DNA of 64,000 bases from an uncultured bacterium (GTDB lineage: Bacteria > Actinomycetota > Coriobacteriia > Coriobacteriales > Coriobacteriaceae). Within the stretch, counting starts at the first letter, position 1; every line of letters starts with the position of its first letter. The notes under the pieces were generated by a model. The model was not told where the DNA came from and ran no database searches. It saw nothing but the letters and a program-made list of their open reading frames with translations. This document shows positions 7,846 through 16,805 of this stretch, in pieces. A program made the position numbers and the translations under genes. Location of the stretch: the NCBI GenBank assembly GCA_905214465.1, contig CAJMMD010000012.1, positions 7,882-71,881 of the forward strand, given 5' to 3'.

Positions 7846-8984
7846 TTCCCGGCCTCGAAATGCTCGTAAGCAGCCATGCCAGTCGCCGTGAACGTCTTCC
7901 CATCCCGGTACACGCGCAGCGCCGAATCCAGAAGGGGCAGATACGCCATGGCGCCCGCGCCCTCGCCCAAGTGCATGCCTGCGTCGAGGGGTGCCTTTAT
8001 GCCGAGCTCGCGAAGGAGCTCCTGGCTTGCGGGTTCGCTTGATGCGTGGGTGCCCACGAGGTAGCCCAAGGCGTTGGGGCACAGGCGCGCCGCGCACAGG
8101 GCCGCCGTGCAGGATATGACCCCGTCGAGGAGCGCCGGCGCCTTCGAGGCCGCGGCCCCCAGGTAGAAGCCGCACATCGCCGCGATGTCGAAGCCGCCCA
8201 CCTTCGAGAGCACGTCGATCGGGTCGGCGGGATCGGGCGAGTTCGCGTCGATAGCGCGCTCGACCACGTCGCGCTTGCGCGCGAGCGAGGCGTCCGAGAG
8301 CCCCGCGCCGCGCCCGACGAGGCTCCGCGCGTCCGCCCGGATGAGCACTGCGGCCACCGCCGCCGAGGTGGTCGTGTTGCCGATGCCCATCTCGCCCGCG
8401 GCGAGAAGGCGCACGCCGGCGCGGGCAAGCCCGCACGCGACGGCGATTCCGACCTCGATCGCGCGCACGGCCCCATCGCGAGACATAGCGGGGCCGTGCG
8501 CGATGTTGCCGCTCCCCCGCCGCACGTTCGCGCGCACCATGCGCGCGTCTTCTATGCCCCGGGCCATACCCACGTCGACGGGCACGACCTCGGCACCCGC
8601 GAACGCCGCCATGCGGCAGGCGTTCGCGGCCCCCTCGCACATGTTGCGCGCGACGGCTCGCGTCACGTCTTGCCCGCTTTGCGACACGCCTTCGGCAACG
8701 ACCCCGTTGTCGGAGAAGAATACCGCGAGCGCACGGGGAAACTCGGCCACCTCGGCGCTCCCCTGAGCTGCGGCGATACACGCGACGGCGTCTTCAAAGT
8801 CGCCCAATCCCCCCAAGGGGTGCGCGATGGAATCCCACGCGGCGTACGCGGCGGCGCGGGCGCACTCGTCTGCGGGCGCGATCCGGGAGAGCGCGGCTTC
8901 GAGCACGGTGCCCGGCGCCGACGAGAACGCGCGCTCGACTTCCTCGCGGATGCAGGCAAGCGCGGTTTCGGTTGCTTCAGCCAT
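7842..8984 (-). CDS. cobT: Nicotinate-nucleotide--dimethylbenzimidazole phosphoribosyltransferase CobT
   Basis: Activates the lower-ligand base to alpha-ribazole phosphate. The 380-residue product shows typical CobT blocks: FFSDNGVVAEGVSQ, GIGNTTTSAA and the catalytic glutamate region HLGEGAGAM. The ATG at 8984 lies eight bases inside the end of cbiA. No bza or bluB lower-ligand synthesis genes are in the window, so the base used is not predictable. Confidence 0.93.
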   Translation of the reverse strand: MAEATETALACIREEVERAFSSAPGTVLEAALSRIAPADECARAAAYAAWDSIAHPLGGLGDFEDAVACIAAAQGSAEVAEFPRALAVFFSDNGVVAEGVSQSGQDVTRAVARNMCEGAANACRMAAFAGAEVVPVDVGMARGIEDARMVRANVRRGSGNIAHGPAMSRDGAVRAIEVGIAVACGLARAGVRLLAAGEMGIGNTTTSAAVAAVLIRADARSLVGRGAGLSDASLARKRDVVERAIDANSPDPADPIDVLSKVGGFDIAAMCGFYLGAAASKAPALLDGVISCTAALCAARLCPNALGYLVGTHASSEPASQELLRELGIKAPLDAGMHLGEGAGAMAYLPLLDSALRVYRDGKTFTATGMAAYEHFEAGK

Positions 8985-10359
8985 GCAGTCTCCTCTCTAC
9001 GAACGACGCTGCGGCAGACGCGAACGCGCGCGCAACGTCGGGGTTCGCAGGATAGTACACATGCGGGAAGCCCGCCACCAGGGACGGGGTAGTCGTCATG
9101 CACGGCCAGCCCTTGTCGCGCCGGGGCTTCTGCGCCCAGAAGTCGCCGCCCGAGCAGGTGGACTGCCAGTAGTGGAACTCGTGCGCGCGGATGCGTGTGC
9201 CGCGCGGCCCGTAGAGCCCGTCGCGTTGGGAAGTGAGCTCCACGTACCCGAAATGGGACAGCCTTCCCCCGTTCTCGCTTGCGCCCTCAAGGGCGCCCGC
9301 AACAGGCCAGCGCCGCCCCTCGCTATCGGCGATTTCGCGCTGCAGGTACAGAAACCCACCGCATTCGGCGACCGTCGGCATGCCGGATTCCACCGCGCGC
9401 CGCACCGCCTCGCGCATCGACGCGTTCTCGGAGAGCTGCCGCGCATGGAGTTCCGGGTAGCCGCCCCCCAGATAGAGAGCGCTTGTCCCCCGGGGCAACT
9501 CGCTATCACACAGGGGGCTGAAAAAGGCCAGCTCGCAACCCAGGTCCTCGAGCGCGCGCAGGTTCTCCTCGTAGTAGAACGAAAACGCCTCGTCACGCGC
9601 GACGGCGACGATGGGCCGCGCTCCCGCGATCGGCTCCAACCGGTAAGGTTCCTCGCGGATATCGGGTGCCGTCGCCGCTATTTCGAGCAACCGGTCGACG
9701 TCGACGCTCTTTTCCACCAGCTCGGCCATCTTGTCGATGCGCACGGAGAGCTGCTCGACCTCGTCGGCGGTCACAAGCCCCAGATGCCGGCTTTCGAGCG
9801 AGAACGTCTCGTCGGCGGGGATATTCCCCAAAACCGCGACGCCCGTGTGCTTCTCGATCGCAGGCGCCGCGTAGGCGCAGGCAGCGGCGCTCGTCTTGTT
9901 CAGCACGACGCCGCACACGTTCGCACAAGGCAGGAACTCGGCGATTCCGCGGATTACGGCGGCGAGCGATAAAGACGCCCCGCGCCCGTTCACCACTAAA
10001 ACGACCGGCGTTTCCGTGTCGCGCGCAACCTGGTAGGTGCTCGCTTCGGCCACGCCGGGCGCCATGCCGTCGTAGAAGCCCATGACCCCCTCGAGCACCG
10101 CGACATCCGCGCCCGCGGCGCCGCGTGCGAGCAGGGCGCGCAGCGTCGGGGCGTCGGTGAAGAAGCCGTCTAAATTACCCGAGCGCGCACCCACGACGCG
10201 GCGATGAAAGAGCGGGTCAATGTAGTCGGGGCCGCATTTGAAGGCCGCGCATGCAAGGCCGCGGCGCGCGAGCGCGCGCAGGAGCGCGCACGTTACGACC
10301 GTCTTGCCGCTCCCGCTCGAGGGCGCAGCGACCATGAAGCGCGGGATGGACGTGCTCAC
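8977..10359 (-). CDS. cbiA: Cobyrinate a,c-diamide synthase CbiA/CobB
   Basis: ATP- and glutamine-dependent amidation of the a and c side chains. There is an N-terminal P-loop APSSGSGKT (residues 12-20), then the KCGPDYIDP motif, and a C-terminal glutaminase domain with the nucleophile in VAECGGFLYL (Cys333). The 460 residues are full length. The GTG start at 10359 overlaps the cbiET stop (GTGA). It belongs with cbiB and cobQ in the amidation and side-chain stage. Confidence 0.92.
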   Translation of the reverse strand: MSTSIPRFMVAAPSSGSGKTVVTCALLRALARRGLACAAFKCGPDYIDPLFHRRVVGARSGNLDGFFTDAPTLRALLARGAAGADVAVLEGVMGFYDGMAPGVAEASTYQVARDTETPVVLVVNGRGASLSLAAVIRGIAEFLPCANVCGVVLNKTSAAACAYAAPAIEKHTGVAVLGNIPADETFSLESRHLGLVTADEVEQLSVRIDKMAELVEKSVDVDRLLEIAATAPDIREEPYRLEPIAGARPIVAVARDEAFSFYYEENLRALEDLGCELAFFSPLCDSELPRGTSALYLGGGYPELHARQLSENASMREAVRRAVESGMPTVAECGGFLYLQREIADSEGRRWPVAGALEGASENGGRLSHFGYVELTSQRDGLYGPRGTRIRAHEFHYWQSTCSGGDFWAQKPRRDKGWPCMTTTPSLVAGFPHVYYPANPDVARAFASAAASFVERRLHG

Positions 10360-11828
10360 CGGGCGCCGCCTTCCCCACCTGCGGCGCTGCAGTAAGCAAG
10401 CGAGACCACCTCAACGGATGGGTTCCCCTCGACAGAGAGGTCCTCCCCGACAGGCGACTCAGCAAGCGCGCCGACTTCGGCAAGCTCCTCGGCATCCGCG
10501 CCCGCACCACGCGCGCTGACGAGGAACACGGGGTTTTGCGCCTTCATAAGATGGTGCGAGCCTACAGCCTCGGCACGGGCGGCCGACACCTGGCACGCCT
10601 CGAACCCCTTAAAGCGCGAACCCGAGAGGAGCGCGAACGCCTCGGTGAGCGTCTCAACGGTGACGCATGGCACGCACAGGCGAACCTGCGAGTTCTTCTC
10701 GAGCGCCGCCTCCACGATGGAGGGAAGCTCGCCCGCGCTCCCGCCGACGAACACGGCGTCGGGGACGGGCAGTTTCGCGAGCGCTTCGGGGGCGACACCG
10801 GGGACCACATGCACGTTGCCGCACCCGAATGCATCCGCGTTCTCTCGGATGAGCCGCACGCCGGCCGCGTTGCGCTCGACCGCCCATACCGACCCCGCTC
10901 GCGCGACGAGCGCCGCCTCGATCGAAACGCTCCCCGTGCCGGCGCCGACATCCCACACGGTGTCGGTCGCGGTAAGGCGCAGCTTCGCGAGCGCGACGGC
11001 GCGCACCTCCTGCTTGGTCATGGGAACGTCGCCGCGGATGAAGAGCTCGTCGGGAATGCCCGAGGAAGCGTACGGCCAGCGGGAGCTCGCGGCGCGGGAT
11101 GCGCCCGCAGAGTCCGCCGCGAAAGAAGCCGCCGCGGGCGCAGACGCGCCGGCCGGCGCCTCGGAGGCTGCGCTAGAGCCCGCAGGCGAACCGGCGCAGC
11201 CTGCGAACTCGATAAGCATCACGTTCAAGTCGTCGAACGTCTGACCTGCGATTTCACTTGCGGTCGCGCAGGTGATGCGCTCGTCGGGGTACGACAGGCG
11301 CTCGGCCACCGTCACGCGCGCGTCCCCGAAGCCCGCCTGCACAAGCTCGCCCGAAAGCCGCGAGGGGTCTTCCCCGCCCGACGTGGCGAGGAAGAGCTCA
11401 CCTGCGCGCTCGGCCTCGGCCACGATGTCGCACGCCACGCCGTGAGCGCTCGCGAAGCGCCAATCCTGCCATGGACGCGCGAGGCGCGCGGCGAGATACG
11501 ACGCTGAGCTTATGCCGGGAATGACGCGCACGTCCACCTGCGCGTCGCCGGAGAGCGCCTCCACCAGGCGGCGCGCGCCGCTGAACAGCCCCACATCGCC
11601 CGTCATCACGACCACGGCGCGCTGCCACGACGCCGCATCGGTGAGCGCGGCGACGATGTCCGCCGTCTTCACGAGCTCGCATCTCACCACATCGGGCGGC
11701 ACGTCGATGCTGACAAGCGCGCGATGAGCGCCGATGACCACGTCGGCGATGTCGATCGCGTCGAGCGCCGCGCGCGAGAGCAAGTCGGGGTTTCCGGGCC
11801 CCGCCCCGATGATCGTTACCTTTCGCAT
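10356..11828 (-). CDS. cbiET: Fused precorrin-6Y C5,15-methyltransferase / C12-decarboxylase CbiET (CobL-like)
   Basis: One 490-residue chain combines CbiE (residues about 1-210, GAGPGNPDLL at the start, tetrapyrrole methylase fold) and CbiT (about 257-440, SAM motif DVGAGTGS near 293-300). The linker (about 211-256) is strikingly Ala/Ser-rich and of low complexity. After CbiT there is another low-complexity acidic tail of about 45 residues. The enzyme methylates C5 and C15 and removes the C12 acetate carboxyl. The ATG at 11828 overlaps the end of cbiH by 13 bases. Confidence 0.92.
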   Translation of the reverse strand: MRKVTIIGAGPGNPDLLSRAALDAIDIADVVIGAHRALVSIDVPPDVVRCELVKTADIVAALTDAASWQRAVVVMTGDVGLFSGARRLVEALSGDAQVDVRVIPGISSASYLAARLARPWQDWRFASAHGVACDIVAEAERAGELFLATSGGEDPSRLSGELVQAGFGDARVTVAERLSYPDERITCATASEIAGQTFDDLNVMLIEFAGCAGSPAGSSAASEAPAGASAPAAASFAADSAGASRAASSRWPYASSGIPDELFIRGDVPMTKQEVRAVALAKLRLTATDTVWDVGAGTGSVSIEAALVARAGSVWAVERNAAGVRLIRENADAFGCGNVHVVPGVAPEALAKLPVPDAVFVGGSAGELPSIVEAALEKNSQVRLCVPCVTVETLTEAFALLSGSRFKGFEACQVSAARAEAVGSHHLMKAQNPVFLVSARGAGADAEELAEVGALAESPVGEDLSVEGNPSVEVVSLAYCSAAGGEGGAR

Positions 11829-12559
11829 GGAATCTCCCGATACCCGCGCGGCGTGACCATACGGCCGCCTACGCGCTTCGTGTCCGCGTTGCCGACGAAC
11901 ACGGTGGTGAACATGTCGGCGTCGAACTCCCCCAGCTCGGAGAGCCTGCACATGCCCGACTGCTGCCCCTCGCGCCCGATGTTGCGTACCCAGCCGCAGA
12001 GCGTGTCGGGGGCCTTCCATTCGAGCATAATCTTCGCCGCGCGCGAGAGCCTATCGGCGCGCTTTCTGCTGCGCGGGTTGTACAAACAGATGCAGAAGTC
12101 GGCGCTCGCCACGGCGGCGAGCCTGCGCTCGATGACCTCCCACGGCGTGAGCAGGTCGGAGAGCGACACGACCGCGAAGTCGTGGGCAAGCGGGGCGCCG
12201 AGCACCGCCGACCCGCTCTGAGCCGCGGTGGCCCCGGCGATAACTTCCACGTCTACATCGGGGTAGTCCTCAGCAAGCTCCAGCACGGGGCTCGCCATGC
12301 CGTACACGCCCGCGTCACCGCTGCACACAAGCGCCACGGCTTCTCCGCACTGCGCGCGCGAAAGCGCCAGGCGGCACCGTTCGACCTCGTGCATCATCGG
12401 CGTCGCGAGATGCGCCGCGTCGGGCACGGCGGCGAGCGCGAGCTCCACGTATTTCGTATACCCCACAACGATGTCGGCCGCCTCGAGCGCGCGCCGAGCC
12501 GCAATCGTCATGCCGTCGGGGCCGCCCGGGCCGATCCCCACCACGAAGAGCTTTCCCAT
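11816..12559 (-). CDS. cbiH: Precorrin-3B / cobalt-precorrin-3 C17-methyltransferase CbiH
   Basis: Tetrapyrrole methylase family, performing ring contraction and C17 methylation. The product begins with VVGIGPGGPDGMT and contains VCSGDAGVYGMA and CLYNPRS.KR, all typical of CbiH/CobJ. The ATG at 12559 is used here; a GTG three bases upstream (12562) would overlap the cbiG stop as GTGA and is equally possible. Confidence 0.92.
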   Translation of the reverse strand: MGKLFVVGIGPGGPDGMTIAARRALEAADIVVGYTKYVELALAAVPDAAHLATPMMHEVERCRLALSRAQCGEAVALVCSGDAGVYGMASPVLELAEDYPDVDVEVIAGATAAQSGSAVLGAPLAHDFAVVSLSDLLTPWEVIERRLAAVASADFCICLYNPRSRKRADRLSRAAKIMLEWKAPDTLCGWVRNIGREGQQSGMCRLSELGEFDADMFTTVFVGNADTKRVGGRMVTPRGYREIPCER

Positions 12560-13692
12560 CACCGCTCCTTAAACGAAAGTTCGATAGTTACCTTGGAAAA
12601 CGCGACGGTCACGCCGCCGTGAGCGAGCTTCGGGAAGATAAGTTTGCCCCCGCCCGCGAGTGCCGCGCGCTCGCACACATTGTCGACCCCCACCGTCGCG
12701 CGCACGAAATCAGATGGCGAAACGCTACCTTCGACCTGCGACAACTCCTCTGCGGAATACGTCGCAAGCGGAATCTTGCGCGCGCGGCAGAAGGCGAGCA
12801 GACCCTCCTCGTGCGCCTTCACGTCGATCGTCGCCGCCTCGCGCACGGCCGAAGGCGAGATACCCGCCTGCCCGCACGCGAGAAGAAACGCCTCCCCGAT
12901 CGCTTCGGCGCACGCACCGCGACGGCACCCTATGCCCGCAACGATGCAGGGCACGACAAGGCGAAGCGGCTCGGGCGCAGGCGCCTGCGCCCGCACGCCC
13001 GCCGGCTTCCCCGTCTCACCGGCGGGCACGACATCGCCCGTCGTCTCCGCTGCGCGAACGGACGCACCTGCATTCGCGCCAGCGAACGGCGACACGACAA
13101 TATCGGCCCGAGCGCGGTCGGACGCAATGTCAACCCCCTCAGGCGGCTGTCCCGAAATCGGCATGTCGGAATAGAGCGCCACGCGCCCGCCCGAAAGCAG
13201 CCGCGCCGACACTCGCTTGATGGCCTCGGGATTCGAAACGGCGAGCCCCGCACAGCGCGCCCACGTATCCACCGCCCACACGCCGCGGACGTCGGTCGCC
13301 GTGGTGATGACGGGGATGGCCCCTGCCGCGCGTGCCACAGTTTGCGCAAGCTCGTTCGCACCGCCCAAATGCCCCGACAAAAGCGGGACGGCAAAGCGCC
13401 CCGCCTCGTCGATCGCCACAACCGCGGAATCGCTTGCCTTCGAGGCGACATGCGGCGCGATCGCCCGCACGGCGATGCCCGCCGCGCCCACGAACAGAAG
13501 CGCGTCCGACGCTTCCCACGCGAGCGCCGTCCATGCGCGCAGGTCGGCCTTCCCCTCGCCGAACCCGCGCGAAACGGAAACGTCCCAGCCAGGGTCATCT
13601 TCACCTGTCTGCGCGCAATCGGAAAGCGCGTGTGCGGTGCGCTCCGCCAACGCATACCCCCTCTCAGTGAACGCTATGCAGGAAACCCTCAT
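12559..13692 (-). CDS. cbiG: Cobalt-precorrin-5A hydrolase CbiG
   Basis: Opens the delta-lactone and releases acetaldehyde in the anaerobic pathway. The N-terminal domain (FVGAAGIAVRAIAPH; LLSGHLGGANELA) and the C-terminal CbiG_C domain (GIGCRRGA) are present, joined by an Ala/Gly/Thr-rich linker. At 377 residues it is of normal length. The start ATG directly abuts the cbiL stop TAG. Together with cbiD, it marks the early-cobalt-insertion (anaerobic) route. Confidence 0.92.
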   Translation of the reverse strand: MRVSCIAFTERGYALAERTAHALSDCAQTGEDDPGWDVSVSRGFGEGKADLRAWTALAWEASDALLFVGAAGIAVRAIAPHVASKASDSAVVAIDEAGRFAVPLLSGHLGGANELAQTVARAAGAIPVITTATDVRGVWAVDTWARCAGLAVSNPEAIKRVSARLLSGGRVALYSDMPISGQPPEGVDIASDRARADIVVSPFAGANAGASVRAAETTGDVVPAGETGKPAGVRAQAPAPEPLRLVVPCIVAGIGCRRGACAEAIGEAFLLACGQAGISPSAVREAATIDVKAHEEGLLAFCRARKIPLATYSAEELSQVEGSVSPSDFVRATVGVDNVCERAALAGGGKLIFPKLAHGGVTVAFSKVTIELSFKER

Positions 13693-14382
13693 CTAGCGCA
13701 CCACCATCGTCGAGAAGTAGCTGCCCCGATCGGGCACATCGTCGACCGAGCGGTACACGCGCTCGCCCGGAAGCCCACAGTCCTCTACGAGCTCGGCACC
13801 GTCGAAGGCGCCCTCCTCGCGAAGGATGCACTTCGTGTCCGCAAGCGAGCGGCGCGCCTTCATGACCACCTTCGTCCCCGGCCAGCCGATTGCGCGGCGC
13901 ACGTCGTCGTAGCCGCCGGGCACGATGTGCAGAGGCGACGACATCTCGGGCGTGAGGTCGCGCTCGAGTGCCGCGGCGACCGCGCAGAAGCTCGGCACGC
14001 CGGGAATGGCGCGCGCCTCGAACCCGCGGGCGCGCACGTCGGGCGCTATGCGCTGGAAGGTGGCGTAGATGCTCGGGTCCCCCAGGTTCAGCAGCGCGAC
14101 GTCGCGGACCGCATCCAGGTGCGCGACAAGCTCGCGAACAAGCGAGGCATGCTCGGCCGCGCGGCGCTCAACGTCGCGCGTCATCGAGAATCGCACGGGG
14201 GTCACCGTCTTGCCTGTAAGGTCGACGGCGCCGCGCACGATGTCGAGCGCGACCATGGCTCCGTCCGCCGTCTGCGGTGCGGCGATGACCGGACACGATT
14301 CGATTGTGCGGACGGCCTTGATCGTGAGCAGCTCGGGGTCGCCAGGCCCCGTGCCCACCCCGTACAGCACGCCTTTACTCAT
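13693..14382 (-). CDS. cbiL: Precorrin-2 / cobalt-factor II C20-methyltransferase CbiL
   Basis: Tetrapyrrole methylase acting on the C20 position of the Co-precorrin-2/factor II ring. The 229-residue protein has GVGTGPGDPELLT at the N-terminus, LGDPSIYATF and IPGVPSFCA, a pattern characteristic of CbiL/CobI. The ATG at 14382 overlaps the end of cbiD by eight bases. Confidence 0.92.
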   Translation of the reverse strand: MSKGVLYGVGTGPGDPELLTIKAVRTIESCPVIAAPQTADGAMVALDIVRGAVDLTGKTVTPVRFSMTRDVERRAAEHASLVRELVAHLDAVRDVALLNLGDPSIYATFQRIAPDVRARGFEARAIPGVPSFCAVAAALERDLTPEMSSPLHIVPGGYDDVRRAIGWPGTKVVMKARRSLADTKCILREEGAFDGAELVEDCGLPGERVYRSVDDVPDRGSYFSTMVVR

Positions 14383-15559
14383 ACGTCGCCCCCAATTCCC
14401 CGATAACTGCATCGGCGCCCGACGTGCGGAAAAGCTCGCGGCGCTCGGCGTCGAACACGACCGCGGCGATGTCGCATCCGCCCGCCGCGCGGCGGCGCAA
14501 CCTGTCCTCGATTGCCACAGCGAGCGAGGCGCACGCAGCGTCCCCCACACCGGCGGCCTCGATTACCTCGAGCGCCGTCGTGGTCGTGACCGACGACATG
14601 ATATCGCGCACGGTCTTCGTGCCCGCGCCGGCCAAGGCCGCGTGAGCGGCCAGAATCTCCGCGCGGCAGTCGGCGGTACGCGAATGGGTGTCCATGATGC
14701 CGCCCGCGACCTTCACCAGCTTGCCGATGTGTCCCACAAGAAGGACATTGATAAATCCCTCGCGAACGCAGCAATCAATCGCATCGCCCACGAAGTTGGA
14801 GATGAAGACCACCGGCGCACCGTTTAGGTGGAAATGCCCCGAGATGAACTGCGCGCCGTAGTTGCCGGGCGTGAGCACGACGCCGCGCCGCCCCATAGCC
14901 GCATGCTGCCGGATCTCGAGCTCGATGCTGTCGCGCAAGGCAGCAAGGCTGCGCGGCTCGACGATGCCCGTCGTGCCCAGGATGGAAATGCCGTCCTCTA
15001 TCCCCAGGTGCGGGTTGAAGGTCTTTTCGGCAAGGGCAACACCCTCGGGTACCGAAATCGTCACAGCGATATTTCCAGAAAAGCCGTGCGCGGCGCACAC
15101 CTCGCGCACCGCCGAAGTGATCATCGCGCGCGGCGTCGCGTTGATGGCGGCCGCCCCCACCGGCTGCTCGAGCCCGGGCAACGTCACGCGCCCCACGCCC
15201 ACGCCGCCATCGACGGAAACTTCCGATTCGCGCGCGGGCACGCCCTTGCTGCCCGCAGCACCCGTGCCCGACCCCGCATGTTCCACGCGCGCGTACACGA
15301 GCACGCCGTCGGTCACATCGGCATCGTCGCCTGCGTCCTTTCGCACGGCGCACTGGGCGCACCCCTCGCCGATACATACGTCGACCACGTTCGCCTCGAC
15401 GGGCAGCCCGCCGGGGGTGACGATCGACACGCGGCCGACGGGCTTTCGTGACAAGAGCATCTCGCAGGCCGCCTTCGCCGCGAGCGCGGCACAGCTCCCC
15501 GTGGTGTAGCCGCAGCGCAGGCGGGTCGTCCCGGTATATATGTAATGATCGAAGGCCAC
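14375..15559 (-). CDS. cbiD: Cobalt-precorrin-5B C1-methyltransferase CbiD
   Basis: C1 methylation in the anaerobic corrin pathway. Diagnostic blocks are LRCGYTTGSCAALAAKAA near the N-terminus, a central NPHLGIEDGISILGTTGIVEP and LTPGNYG. The GTG at 15559 gives 394 residues and lies one base beyond the stop of cbiF. In-frame upstream ATGs would run deep into cbiF and add Arg-rich sequence, so they are rejected. Confidence 0.92.
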   Translation of the reverse strand: MAFDHYIYTGTTRLRCGYTTGSCAALAAKAACEMLLSRKPVGRVSIVTPGGLPVEANVVDVCIGEGCAQCAVRKDAGDDADVTDGVLVYARVEHAGSGTGAAGSKGVPARESEVSVDGGVGVGRVTLPGLEQPVGAAAINATPRAMITSAVREVCAAHGFSGNIAVTISVPEGVALAEKTFNPHLGIEDGISILGTTGIVEPRSLAALRDSIELEIRQHAAMGRRGVVLTPGNYGAQFISGHFHLNGAPVVFISNFVGDAIDCCVREGFINVLLVGHIGKLVKVAGGIMDTHSRTADCRAEILAAHAALAGAGTKTVRDIMSSVTTTTALEVIEAAGVGDAACASLAVAIEDRLRRRAAGGCDIAAVVFDAERRELFRTSGADAVIGELGATYE

Positions 15560-15560
15560 G

Positions 15561-16352
15561 CTAGCTGCTCGCCTTCCGATACCCAGTGGCAAACGAAGGG
15601 TCGTAAAGCTTGCTGCGCTCGTACGACTCCGCTTGCGCGCCGTTGTGCGCAAGCCCGCCGCGAGCTCCGAGCACGCGGCCCACCACCACGAGCGCCGTGC
15701 GGTCGATGCCCTCTCGCGCGCCCGCATCGGCGAGCGTGCCCACTGTGCATCGCACCACGCGCTCCTCAGGCCAGGTCGCCTTGTACACGAGCGCCGCCGG
15801 CTCGTCGGAGCTGCGGCCCGCGGCCAAAAGCTCGGCGGAAAGCTCGGCGAGCATACCCGAGCTCAGGAAGATGACCATAGTCGAGCCGCTTTCCGCCATG
15901 GTGCGCATGCCCTCGCCCGCGGGCATGGGGGTGCGCCCGGAAAGCCGCGTGATCACGACCGACTGGCTGATTCCCGGCAGCGTGTATTCCTGGCGAAGCG
16001 CCGCCGCGGCACCGCAAAAGCTCGACACGCCGGGCACCACCTCGTAGACCACGCCGCGCGCGTCGAGCGCGTCCATCTGCTCCTGGATGGCGCCGTACAG
16101 GCACGGGTCGCCCGTGTGCAGGCGCACCACTTCCTCGCCCCGCGCATCCGCCGCGCACATCACGTCGAGCACTTCCTCCAAGGTCATGTGCGCGCTGTCG
16201 TAGACGACGCAGGATTCCTTGCACTCGGCGAGCAGCTCGGGGTTCACAAGGCTCCCCGCCCAAACGACCACGTCGGCCGCGCGTAGAAGACGCGCCCCGC
16301 GCAGCGTGATAAGGTCGGCGGCGCCCGAACCTGCGCCAACGATATGAATCAT
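15561..16352 (-). CDS. cbiF: Precorrin-4 / cobalt-precorrin-4 C11-methyltransferase CbiF
   Basis: Tetrapyrrole methylase for C11. The 263-residue product opens with IVGAGSGAADLITLRG and has VRLHTGDPCLYGA and VPGVSSFCGAAA, matching CbiF/CobM. It is the promoter-proximal gene of the leftward operon. The ATG at 16352 is preceded by a GGGAAGG purine-rich stretch. A longer in-frame start exists but would add an untypical Arg/Leu-rich leader. Confidence 0.92.
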   Translation of the reverse strand: MIHIVGAGSGAADLITLRGARLLRAADVVVWAGSLVNPELLAECKESCVVYDSAHMTLEEVLDVMCAADARGEEVVRLHTGDPCLYGAIQEQMDALDARGVVYEVVPGVSSFCGAAAALRQEYTLPGISQSVVITRLSGRTPMPAGEGMRTMAESGSTMVIFLSSGMLAELSAELLAAGRSSDEPAALVYKATWPEERVVRCTVGTLADAGAREGIDRTALVVVGRVLGARGGLAHNGAQAESYERSKLYDPSFATGYRKASS

Positions 16353-16483
16353 CCGAGCCTTCCCTTCCCGTTTCTCATCGCAACCGTTTACGCCGCCCTT
16401 CGCGCAGCGGGCAAGACACGGCGCCCGCAGCGGCAATCGGCGCAAATACGTAGGCAGGAGGCGCAGTGCCGCCCGCCCTGGCT
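16353..16483. promoter_or_regulatory. Divergent intergenic region, 5' leader of the leftward cob operon
   Basis: GC-rich leader between cbiF and the divergent promoter. I do not recognise a cobalamin riboswitch on the minus strand here, in contrast to the plus-strand arm. A minus-strand -10-like TATGAT lies inside the palindrome at 16503-16517, but a good -35 is lacking. Confidence 0.35.
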
Positions 16484-16512
16484 TTGACACGCCCACAAAC
16501 GCCCACTATCAT
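16484..16512 (+). promoter_or_regulatory. Sigma-70-type promoter of the cbiK-btu arm
   Basis: TTGACA at 16484-16489, a 17-base spacer and TATCAT at 16507-16512, read on the plus strand. The expected transcription start is near 16520, just upstream of the riboswitch. Confidence 0.7.
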
Positions 16513-16517
16513 AGTGG
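16503..16517. promoter_or_regulatory. Perfect 15-bp palindrome over the -10 box (operator candidate)
   Basis: CCACTAT-C-ATAGTGG is a perfect dyad centred on 16510. It covers the plus-strand -10 TATCAT and presents TATGAT on the minus strand, so a protein bound here could control both divergent operons. No cognate regulator is identifiable in the window. Confidence 0.5.
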
Positions 16518-16559
16518 TAGTTTCGGCAACGAGCATATGACAATCGAATAAAAGGAAAC

Positions 16560-16700
16560 GACCGGCGCGGCGCCCACACAGCCCGCGCTGGCTTGCGGAG
16601 GGAACCAGGTGGGAATCCTGGGCAAGGGACATTACTGTGTAGGACGCGCGGGCGAACCGCCTCGCGCCCCAAGCCAGACTGCTTCGCCTTTTCCTCACGG
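16560..16700 (+). ncRNA. Cobalamin riboswitch
   Basis: The core at about 16599-16640 (GGGAACCAGGTGGGAATCCT, then GGGACATTACTGTG) matches the conserved B12-box region of adenosylcobalamin riboswitches. It is enclosed by a GCCCGCG / CGCGGGC helix and followed by a GCCAnnCTG-like element. It sits between a strong promoter and the chelatase/transport genes. The terminator at 16769-16805 fits a transcriptional off-switch. Confidence 0.8.
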
Positions 16701-16768
16701 CATCGCCGTGGCGTTATCTCCTTGTGGACCCCGAGGAGTGCGCTTCCCTTTCGAATGCAAGAAACAGG

Positions 16769-16805
16769 CGCGCTATCCCTTTGCGGACGAGCGCGTTTTT
16801 CTTTC
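16769..16805 (+). terminator. Rho-independent terminator, likely riboswitch expression platform
   Basis: CGCGCT (16769-16774) pairs with AGCGCG (16790-16795), followed by TTTTTCTTT. It lies between the riboswitch aptamer and the cbiK start codon. Confidence 0.7.

Noticed and set aside
12619..14406. 595-residue plus-strand frame
   Set aside because: Antisense to cbiG and cbiL; Arg/His-rich shadow sequence.
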